Source: Sulfurihydrogenibium yellowstonense SS-5
Lineage (GTDB): Bacteria; Aquificota; Aquificia; Aquificales; Hydrogenothermaceae
Direction: 5' to 3'
Length of the DNA: 10,439 nt
Assembly (NCBI RefSeq): GCF_000173615.1
Contig: NZ_ABZS01000039.1
Span: 1 to 10,439 of the forward strand
The translations under genes were made by a program, and so were the position numbers. This document shows positions 1-5,072 of this stretch, in pieces (position 1 is the stretch's first letter; each line of letters opens with the position of its first letter). The notes below the pieces were generated by a model. It ran no database searches. It saw only the letters and a list, made by a program, of their open reading frames with translations, and was not told where the DNA came from.

Positions 1-548
1 GCAAATGCTATTTTCTTTTCTTTTATTATTACTGCTCCATCATGTAAAGGTGTCTGTGGTGTGAATATGGTTATGAGTATTTCTGGTGTAATTTCTGCAT
101 CTATTCTAACGAATCCTTCAATATAATTTGTCAAATCAACCGTCCTTTCAAACACGATCAAACTTCCTATTTTTCTATCTGCCATAAATAAGCATGCCCT
201 AATTACGTCATCAACAACTTTTTTATTTGATGGTGATAAAAATTTGAATATTCCTTTTTCTCCAAGCTTAGCCAATCCTCTTCTTAGTTCTGGTTGGAAT
301 AAAACCACGATAATAAATATTCCAATACTCCATAAGTTTTCAAAAATCCACCCTAAGGTTTCAAATTGAAAGATTTTTGCTACAATCCAAAAAAGTAAAA
401 GAATGAGTAAACCTATTAGTATTTGCCATCCTCTTGTTCCGGCTAAAAATTTAAGAAGGTAGTAAATAATTATAGAAACTATAAGAATATCTAATACATC
501 AGTAAATCTTATGTTTAAAAGCGTTTGTATAATTTCTGTTTCATTCAA
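1..548 (-). CDS. cdaA: Diadenylate cyclase CdaA (partial, N-terminal 182 residues)
   Basis: Membrane-bound synthase of the second messenger c-di-AMP from two ATP. Seen: about three hydrophobic segments near residues 19-34, 41-57 and 72-84, the junction motif FQPELRRGLAKLGE (84-97), then a DisA_N-type catalytic domain with the LHDGAVII motif (168-175), whose DGA is the catalytic signature of the family. The second motif (RHR) lies beyond the window edge, so about 90 residues are missing at the C-terminus compared with the usual length near 270. The start is a TTG at 548: the frame is closed by stops just upstream, no ATG is available, and an AGAGG Shine-Dalgarno site lies 8 nt before it. It overlaps the end of folP by 8 bp, so translational coupling is likely. 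Family assignment is secure; the TTG start is an inference. Confidence 0.93.
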   Translation of the reverse strand, partial: MNETEIIQTLLNIRFTDVLDILIVSIIIYYLLKFLAGTRGWQILIGLLILLLFWIVAKIFQFETLGWIFENLWSIGIFIIVVLFQPELRRGLAKLGEKGIFKFLSPSNKKVVDDVIRACLFMADRKIGSLIVFERTVDLTNYIEGFVRIDAEITPEILITIFTPQTPLHDGAVIIKEKKIAF

Positions 549-1611
549 TCTTGTATCCTCTGATTGTGTCTAATATGGTTAAAAATTCTGCTGTTTCTTT
601 TACATCATGAACTCTTACGATATGTGCTCCTTTTAAAACTGCGTAGGCTGTTGCTCCAAGGGTTGCCGGTAATCTTTCTTTCGGCAAAGTATCCGGTCTA
701 TTTAATAGATTTTTTAAGATTATGTTTAAGAATGATTTTCTTGATATGCCTATCAGAATTGGTAGTCCAAGAATTTTAAACTCGTCTAATCTTTTGATGA
801 TTTCAACGTTATGCTCGACTTTTTTCCCAAATCCTATTCCTGGGTCTATGATAAACCTGTCTGGTTTAATTCCTCTTGAAATTCCAAAGCTGATTTGATT
901 TTTAAAAAATTCTATAATTTCATAAACAACATCATCATAGTAAATCTCCTGTGTTTGCCATGTTTGCGGCGTTCCTTTTATGTGATTTATAACAATATGA
1001 CAGTCGTGCTTAGCTACTACGTCAGCCATTTTATCGTCAAAAGTCATTCCGCTTATGTCGTTGATTATGTCAGCTCCTTCACTTACTGCAATGTCAGCAA
1101 CAGTTGATTTATATGTATCAACTGATAACAAAAATCTATCTCCAAGATTTTTTCTGATTGCTTGGATTACTGGAATAACTCTCTCTATCTCTTCATCTGC
1201 TGAAATTGGCGTAGCTCCCGGTCTTGTAGACTCACCACCTATATCAATAATATCTGCTCCATTTTCAAGCATAAACTCTACCTTTTTAAGGATTTTGTTA
1301 ATATCTTTATAATCTTCACTACCATTTGAAAATGAGTCAGGAGTAACGTTGATTATGCCCATTATGGCTGTCTTGATTCCAAGATTTAAAAACTTTCCAT
1401 GATAATTTAGTTTAAAATGCTCTTTTTTAAGATTTATCCACTGCTGAGTAAGTTCTTTAGCTTCTTCTTGCCTTTTATTTGCTATAAGATTTTGAATCAG
1501 CTCTTTAAACTGCTCTTCAGTCTCAATAACGGCTGGCTTTAAATATGGGTCTTTAAATTCAATTTTAAAAATTTTTTTATCTATAGGCTTGATTACAGGA
1601 AAACTCTTCAT
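541..1611 (-). CDS. folP: Dihydropteroate synthase with N-terminal extension
   Basis: Condenses p-aminobenzoate with 6-hydroxymethyl-dihydropterin diphosphate in cytosolic folate synthesis. Family motifs in order over the 356 residues: NVTPDSFS (88-95, pterin/pyrophosphate loop 1), GGESTRPGA (125-133, loop 2), SVDTYK (163-168), NDISG (184-188), DPGIGFGK (256-263), GISRKSF (288-294) and a C-terminal RVHDV. About 80 residues precede the TIM-barrel start, so the protein is longer than the common 270-280 residue enzyme; comparable extensions occur in epsilonproteobacterial and Aquificales forms (recalled). The usual LMHM-type loop reads VINHIKGTPQTW (207-218), a mild variation. The ATG at 1611 has AAGGAG 6 nt upstream. 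It is first in a unit with cdaA. Confidence 0.96.
   Translation of the reverse strand: MKSFPVIKPIDKKIFKIEFKDPYLKPAVIETEEQFKELIQNLIANKRQEEAKELTQQWINLKKEHFKLNYHGKFLNLGIKTAIMGIINVTPDSFSNGSEDYKDINKILKKVEFMLENGADIIDIGGESTRPGATPISADEEIERVIPVIQAIRKNLGDRFLLSVDTYKSTVADIAVSEGADIINDISGMTFDDKMADVVAKHDCHIVINHIKGTPQTWQTQEIYYDDVVYEIIEFFKNQISFGISRGIKPDRFIIDPGIGFGKKVEHNVEIIKRLDEFKILGLPILIGISRKSFLNIILKNLLNRPDTLPKERLPATLGATAYAVLKGAHIVRVHDVKETAEFLTILDTIRGYKIE
557..561 (-). promoter_or_regulatory. Ribosome binding site fixing the TTG start of cdaA
   Basis: AGAGG on the minus strand, inside the last codons of folP, 8 nt upstream of TTG at 548. It supports the non-ATG start and reinitiation after folP translation. 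The only nearby ATG (545-543) opens a frame that stops after nine codons. Confidence 0.55.
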
Positions 1612-1644
1612 TGATGCTCCTTTTTTGCGAAAAATTGGGATATT

Positions 1645-1653
1645 ATTATAGCA
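1645..1653 (-). promoter_or_regulatory. Probable extended -10 promoter of folP-cdaA
   Basis: The minus strand reads TGCTATAAT, a perfect TATAAT (1650-1645) with the extended TG element (1653-1652). It lies about 35 bp upstream of the folP start. No good -35 hexamer is seen at 17 bp, as expected if the extended -10 compensates. Confidence 0.5.
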
Positions 1654-1760
1654 TTCAAAGGCTTGGGTGAAGAAGTAGAGATGTTATCAATGAGGAATGT
1701 TATAGCATAGAAAAGATTTTATATAACCTGAAAGGTTTAGATGTAATAATTAAATTAAGT
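1654..1760. other. Gene-free stretch with no recognised feature
   Basis: No ORF with a ribosome binding site, no hairpin of note and no recognisable remnant on either strand. It separates the folP promoter from the repeat cluster around the CRISPR relic. A second TGCTATAAC (1699-1707, minus) resembles the folP -10 but lacks a partner -35. Confidence 0.4.
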
Positions 1761-1803
1761 TTTAATTCAGAAATAAAATCGCAAAAATCTTCTTTAATTG
1801 CCA
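1761..1803. repeat. 43-bp imperfect direct repeat, left copy, flanking the CRISPR relic
   Basis: This segment matches 2071-2113 at 35 of 43 positions without gaps, both ending in AATTGCCA. The pair brackets the array: 19 nt separate this copy from the first repeat unit, and 9 nt separate the last unit from the right copy. On the minus strand the right copy lies in the expected leader position, so this left copy may be a duplicated leader fragment left by loss of another array. Identity was counted by eye in AT-rich DNA. Confidence 0.55.
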
Positions 1804-1822
1804 TTCTCAAAAAAGTTTCAGA

Positions 1823-2061
1823 ATTTTAACTCCTCATAGTTAGGCTACAAACAAGAAAATAAAGAAAATAAAGAAAATCAATAAATTCCATCTTCTACCG
1901 TTTCAATTCCTCATAGGTAGACTATAAACACTTTTTGGAATGAAGACAAATACGAAGAGTTTGCAATTCAACTCCTTATAGGTAGGCTACAAACTAATAA
2001 AGTATACGAAAAGAGAAGCATCTGAGGTTATAAGTCAATTCCTCACAGGTAGACTACAAAC
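1823..2061 (-). CRISPR. Degenerate CRISPR array relic, four 30-bp repeats, no cas genes in the window
   Basis: Four 30-bp units lie at 1823-1852, 1900-1929, 1965-1994 and 2032-2061, separated by unrelated spacers of 47, 35 and 37 nt. Against a majority consensus they differ at 4, 2, 4 and 5 positions. The core is conserved (minus strand GTTTGTAG then CCTACCTATGAGGA), and the minus-strand 3' end ATTGAAAC, the usual crRNA 5' handle, is intact only in the second unit. Repeats of this form are typical of Aquificales and other type I-B-like arrays (recalled), and the handle implies minus-strand transcription with the leader at positions above 2061. Because every repeat, including the leader-proximal one, has drifted, the array is probably no longer acquiring spacers. 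Confidence 0.85.
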
Positions 2062-2070
2062 CCGTCAGCT

Positions 2071-2113
2071 TTTAACTTAAAAATAAATTCGTAAAAACCT
2101 TATTCAATTGCCA
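2071..2113. repeat. 43-bp imperfect direct repeat, right copy, in the leader position
   Basis: Counterpart of 1761-1803 (35 of 43 identical). It lies immediately on the leader side of the CRISPR relic and downstream of a possible leader promoter on the minus strand, so it may be the remains of the leader itself. Confidence 0.55.
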
Positions 2114-2124
2114 AGGTATAAAAC

Positions 2125-2153
2125 ATTATACCAAATTTTTAAAAAATCCGCAA
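2125..2153 (-). promoter_or_regulatory. Possible leader promoter of the CRISPR relic
   Basis: The minus strand shows TTGCGG (2153-2148), a 17-bp spacer, and TATAAT (2130-2125). The predicted transcript would begin near 2118 and enter the array about 57 nt later, in the direction expected from the ATTGAAAC handle. The -10 lies within the 7-bp palindrome GGTATAA-N4-TTATACC (2115-2132), which could be an operator or a coincidence. Confidence 0.45.
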
Positions 2154-2203
2154 GTTGAGGTTTTTGCAGCAAACCTCGATATACAGAAAATATAAAGACT
2201 GCT

Positions 2204-2325
2204 CCAAAATTCTTGTAATCTTATCTTTCCTTGTTATCCCGAGGCCTCTGGCTGAAGAATCTCATCTTTTAATTTTTTGACTTGAAAAGAAAACAGGAGA
2301 TTCTTCGCTTCACTCAAAATGACAA
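2204..2325. repeat. Palindromic dispersed repeat, copy A
   Basis: A non-coding element of about 120 bp, also present at 6062-6186. Its centre has two perfect 10-bp arms, GAAGAATCTC (2254-2263) and GAGATTCTTC (2297-2306), around a 33-nt loop. Outer arms add a weaker match (TTGTTATC...GAG against CTCAAAATGACAA). Loop and arms are nearly identical in the two copies while the flanks have diverged. It resembles the widespread intergenic palindromes that read TCATTC..GAAGAATCTC (recalled), i.e. a MITE- or REP-like element. It lies just downstream of the transglycosylase stop and could act in transcript termination, but no T-run follows the stem. Confidence 0.75.
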
Positions 2326-2391
2326 TGTCGGTTTTTGGAAGGCCCTCATATTATTTAATTTTTCCACAGATCTATTCTCTGAATCAAAAAT

Positions 2392-3306
2392 TTAAACACT
2401 ATCATCAAGTAGAGCTTTTACAAGTTTACCATAACCTTTTGGTACATATAAATTATATTCTTCTCCATCGTTAGGTATTCTTTTTTTCAATAAGTGAGGA
2501 TTTAATTTATCTAAGGTTTCTCTTTTAATATAAGTTAATTTTGATATTTCTTCAAAAGTATATCCTTTATTTACTTTTACAATATCAAAGTTTACATCTT
2601 CTTTATCTAATCCTTTTTTCTTAATTATTTCTGTCGTTGCTTGAGCAATTGCGATAAAATTTAAAACATATTCTTTTGTTTGTTTTGGCAAGAAATTTTT
2701 AATGCTACTAAATGAATTTCCATGATAGCTAACTTTTGTAATTACTTTATTATGACCGGCGTTATAACTTGCAAGAACTAATTGCCAATCTCCAAAAACA
2801 GAATAGAGTTTTTTAAAATATTTTACTGCCGCAAGTGTAGATTTTATAGGGTCTAACCTTTCATCAACTTCTTCGCTTACTTTTAGCCCAAAATTTCTTG
2901 CAGTTTCAGGCATCAATTGCCATAAGCCTGCAGCACCTTTTGGTGATTTTGCCATAATTTTGTAATTGCTTTCTATAATAGGAACTGCTAAAAGTTCCGG
3001 TGGTAGATTATGTTTTATTAAAATGCTGTAAATTAAAGGAATAACATTTTTACCATTTTCAATGTAAGATTCTAACTCTCTTCTATGCTTTGAAATATAA
3101 TCTTTTTTCCTCTTTTCAATCTCAGCTTTAAATAGCTCATCTTCTGATTTTTTTAAGTAATTTTCTAAAGCTTTAATATCTTTAGAGTTTTCAAGCTTAT
3201 CTTCAACAGCTGAGCTTATATTTTTCGGCTCCAAAGTTTCTGCTTTTAAAACATTTAATCCTATTAGTAAAACCATAAAATATGCGTATTTCAATACCTT
3301 CATCAT
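2392..3306 (-). CDS. Secreted lytic transglycosylase, SLT domain (MltD/MltC-like) with LysM-like tail
   Basis: Cleaves the MurNAc-GlcNAc bond of peptidoglycan in the periplasm with 1,6-anhydro product formation. Seen in 304 residues: a signal peptide (MMKVLKYAYF start, hydrophobic stretch to about residue 20, probable cleavage after LKA near 22), a charged helical linker (25-85), then the SLT fold with catalytic Glu112 in PIIESNY, GLWQLMP (127-133), the ERLDP motif (149-153) and ASYNAG (179-184). Residues about 242-289 (VNKGYTFEEISK to YNLYVPKG) look like a LysM peptidoglycan-binding repeat. No lipobox cysteine is present, so it is probably soluble or held by the uncleaved signal. The first of two adjacent ATGs is preferred because AAGGAGGT lies 6 nt upstream. 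Confidence 0.93.
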   Translation of the reverse strand: MMKVLKYAYFMVLLIGLNVLKAETLEPKNISSAVEDKLENSKDIKALENYLKKSEDELFKAEIEKRKKDYISKHRRELESYIENGKNVIPLIYSILIKHNLPPELLAVPIIESNYKIMAKSPKGAAGLWQLMPETARNFGLKVSEEVDERLDPIKSTLAAVKYFKKLYSVFGDWQLVLASYNAGHNKVITKVSYHGNSFSSIKNFLPKQTKEYVLNFIAIAQATTEIIKKKGLDKEDVNFDIVKVNKGYTFEEISKLTYIKRETLDKLNPHLLKKRIPNDGEEYNLYVPKGYGKLVKALLDDSV

Positions 3307-3331
3307 CGTATTACCTCCTTAAGTATAGGTT

Positions 3332-3360
3332 ATTATAAACTAATTTTTTCTAATTGACAA
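3332..3360 (-). promoter_or_regulatory. Promoter of the lytic transglycosylase gene
   Basis: Minus strand TTGTCA (3360-3355), exact 17-bp spacer, TATAAT (3337-3332), leading to the Shine-Dalgarno and ATG at 3306. The -35 hexamer is offset by one base from the -35 of the divergent tRNA promoter. Confidence 0.8.
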
Positions 3361-3382
3361 CCCCTTGAAAATATATTATATT
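3354..3382 (+). promoter_or_regulatory. Promoter of tRNA-Met and the downstream genes
   Basis: Perfect TTGACA (3354-3359), 17-bp spacer, TATATT (3377-3382), placing transcription start about 13 nt before the tRNA. No other promoter of similar quality is seen before the gene at 3503, so it probably drives the tRNA and the two following genes together. Confidence 0.8.
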
Positions 3383-3401
3383 ATTAATTCCAAAAGCAAA
3401 G

Positions 3402-3475
3402 GGGCCCGTAGCTCAGTTGGTTAGAGCAGACGGCTCATAACCGTCCGGCCGGGGGTTCGAGTCCCTCCGGGCCCA
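3402..3475 (+). tRNA. tRNA-Met (CAT anticodon, elongator type)
   Basis: A full cloverleaf can be drawn: 7-bp acceptor GGGCCCG/CGGGCCC (3402-3408, 3468-3474), D stem GCTC/GAGC with GG in the loop, anticodon stem GACGG/CCGTC with loop CTCATAA and CAT at 3436-3438, 5-nt variable loop, T loop TTCGAGT, discriminator A at 3475. CCA is not encoded. The G1-C72 pair and the lack of three GC pairs in the anticodon stem exclude an initiator tRNA. A lysidine-modified Ile2(CAT) tRNA cannot be fully excluded, but the sequence is more Met-like. GC is 50 of 74 (about 68%) against an AT-rich background, which suggests a thermophile. Confidence 0.96.
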
Positions 3476-3502
3476 TAAATCTAAAATTACATCGGAGAAA
3501 GA

Positions 3503-4213
3503 ATGGATAGTGTTACAGCATCAAAATTATTAAACCTCCAAGAACTTGATAACCAAATAGAAAGCATAAATTCAGAATTAGAAAAAATTCCAGCAGAAAT
3601 AGAAAAACTCCGAAAAGAAATCGAATCTTTAAAAATTAAGCACGACCAACTTATCCATAGAAAAAAAGAGTTAGATTTTCAAAAAAAAGAAAAAGAGTTA
3701 GACATTCAAACATTTCAAGACAGAATAGCAAAGCTTGAAATAGCTTTAAATAAAGTAAAAAGTAATGAAGAGTATAAAGCTCTGCTGAGAGAAAAAGCTC
3801 AAGCTGAAGAAAATATCATTCATTTAGAAGATGAAATTATTCAATTAATGGAAGAGATAGAAAATTTAGCAAAAGAGATTAAAGAGTTTGATAAGATTAG
3901 AGAAGAAAAAATAAAAGAATTAGAAAATGAAATTAAAGCCTTAAACTCCAAAAAAACTCAATTAGAAGAAGAGCTTAATAAGCTAATCACACAAAGACAA
4001 GAATTAGTCAATACCATAAAACCACAAGCTTTAAGTCAGTACGAAAGCATCAAGAAAAGAGTAAAAAATAAAGTCATAGCGATAGTTGAAGACCAAGTAT
4101 GCACCGGCTGTTATATGGTAATTCCGCCAAAAATATTTACAGAACTTTTAAAGTCGGAAAAATTATTTACTTGTCCTAACTGTGGTAGATATCTATTTTA
4201 TGAGTCTAAATAA
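3503..4213 (+). CDS. COG1579-type zinc-ribbon coiled-coil protein
   Basis: A 236-residue protein of the zf-RING_7 (DUF164) family. Residues about 5-185 are almost pure heptad-rich coiled coil, dense in Lys, Glu and Leu; the C-terminus is a zinc ribbon with CTGC (200-203) and CPNC (224-227). It is cytosolic, without signal peptide. The best studied relative is Helicobacter HP0958/FlgZ, which binds RpoN and flaA mRNA (recalled), but the role in this lineage is unknown and no flagellar genes are near. The ATG at 3503 has GGAG 5 nt upstream. The gene begins 27 nt after the tRNA with no terminator between, and its stop codon overlaps the ribosome binding site of the next gene, so it appears to be the middle of a tRNA-led operon. 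Confidence 0.85.
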   Translation: MDSVTASKLLNLQELDNQIESINSELEKIPAEIEKLRKEIESLKIKHDQLIHRKKELDFQKKEKELDIQTFQDRIAKLEIALNKVKSNEEYKALLREKAQAEENIIHLEDEIIQLMEEIENLAKEIKEFDKIREEKIKELENEIKALNSKKTQLEEELNKLITQRQELVNTIKPQALSQYESIKKRVKNKVIAIVEDQVCTGCYMVIPPKIFTELLKSEKLFTCPNCGRYLFYESK

Positions 4214-4222
4214 GGAGTTATT

Positions 4223-5062
4223 ATGTTAGGGATAATAGGTGGTAGCGGACTATACCAAATTGATGGAATTAAAATCTTAGATGAAATAGCAATAGAAACG
4301 CCTTTTGGAGAGCCATCAGATAAATATATCATTACTGAGTATGAAGGTAGAAAAGTAGTTTTTTTGCCAAGACATGGAAAAGGTCATAAATACCCACCAC
4401 ATTTGATAAATTTTAGAGCTAATATATGGGGGTTTAGAAAGCTTGGAGTGAATAAAATTTTATCTATCTCTGCAGTTGGTGGAATTAATCCAAGTTTAAA
4501 ACCCGGGGATTTTGTGATATCTGACCAGTTTATTGATTTTACTAAGTCAAGAGTTCAAACTTTTTATGAAGGTGTGTGCTCAAAAAATGATGATACTGAA
4601 ATAAAGGACGAAGTTTCTGAATTTTTAAAAAATAAAAGAGTTGTTCATATAGATGTAACAAACCCCTTTTGCCCGGAAATGAGAGATGTTCTGATAAAAG
4701 TGTGTGATAAAAATAACTTTCCTTTTCATCAAAAATGTGTTTATGCAGCCACAGAAGGACCAAGGCTTGAAACATCAGCTGAAATAAAATTTTTAGGATT
4801 AATTGGTGCTGATATAGTAGGGATGACACTTGTGCCAGAGATTGTTCTTGCAAGAGAGTTAAAAATGCATTTTGCTTCTATCAGCGTTGTGACAAACCTT
4901 GCAGCAGGTATATCGCAAAATAGATTAACGTCTGACGAAGTTGTGGAAATGATGAAAGAAAAGAATGAACAAATAAAAACTGTCGTGTTAGATTTTATAG
5001 AAAATCTTCCAGAAAGATTTAATTGTGAATGTGAAAATGTGCTAAAAGGAGCCGCTATTTAG
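4223..5062 (+). CDS. mtnP: MTAP/MTIP-family nucleoside phosphorylase (methylthioadenosine or methylthioinosine)
   Basis: Phosphorolysis of 5'-methylthio-nucleosides to the base and methylthioribose-1-phosphate, in methionine and purine salvage downstream of polyamine or SAM-radical by-products. Motifs in 279 residues: phosphate loop GIIGGSGLY (3-11), LPRHGKGH (48-55), NFRANIWG (63-70), SISAVGGI (81-88), TEGPRLETSAEI (177-188), VGMT (199-202). At the base-binding position, where adenine-specific MTAPs have Asp in a TDYD-type motif, this protein has Asn225 in VTNLAAG, as in 6-oxopurine-specific PNPs and in Pseudomonas-type methylthioinosine phosphorylase (recalled). Substrate is therefore uncertain. 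AAGGAG overlaps the upstream stop, 9 nt before the ATG. The 3' end overlaps the convergent ferritin-like gene by 8 bp. Confidence 0.9.
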   Translation: MLGIIGGSGLYQIDGIKILDEIAIETPFGEPSDKYIITEYEGRKVVFLPRHGKGHKYPPHLINFRANIWGFRKLGVNKILSISAVGGINPSLKPGDFVISDQFIDFTKSRVQTFYEGVCSKNDDTEIKDEVSEFLKNKRVVHIDVTNPFCPEMRDVLIKVCDKNNFPFHQKCVYAATEGPRLETSAEIKFLGLIGADIVGMTLVPEIVLARELKMHFASISVVTNLAAGISQNRLTSDEVVEMMKEKNEQIKTVVLDFIENLPERFNCECENVLKGAAI

Positions 5063-5072
5063 CTCCTTTTTT
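5044..5072. terminator. Bidirectional rho-independent terminator across the convergent stop codons
   Basis: Nine-bp stem AAAAGGAGC (5044-5052) with GCTCCTTTT (5062-5070), 9-nt loop, then two more T on the plus strand; the A-run on the left gives a T-run for the minus strand. Both stop codons (plus TAG 5060-5062; minus TAG 5057-5055) lie in or beside the loop, so the hairpin also codes for the C-terminal residues of both proteins. Confidence 0.85.

Noticed and set aside
895..1312. Plus-strand open frames opposite folP
   Set aside because: folP has all its family motifs in the minus frame; these are antisense shadows.
2154..2180. Stem-loop GAGGTTT-N7-AAACCTC as a terminator
   Set aside because: The stem extends to about 10 bp with wobble pairs, but neither strand has a T-run directly after it, and no gene ends just before it.
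3402..3475. Initiator tRNA-fMet
   Set aside because: G1-C72 is paired and the anticodon stem lacks the three consecutive GC pairs of initiators.
4542..4853. Minus-strand open frame opposite mtnP
   Set aside because: Shadow of a conserved gene: no ribosome binding site, no recognisable domain, composition typical of antisense frames.
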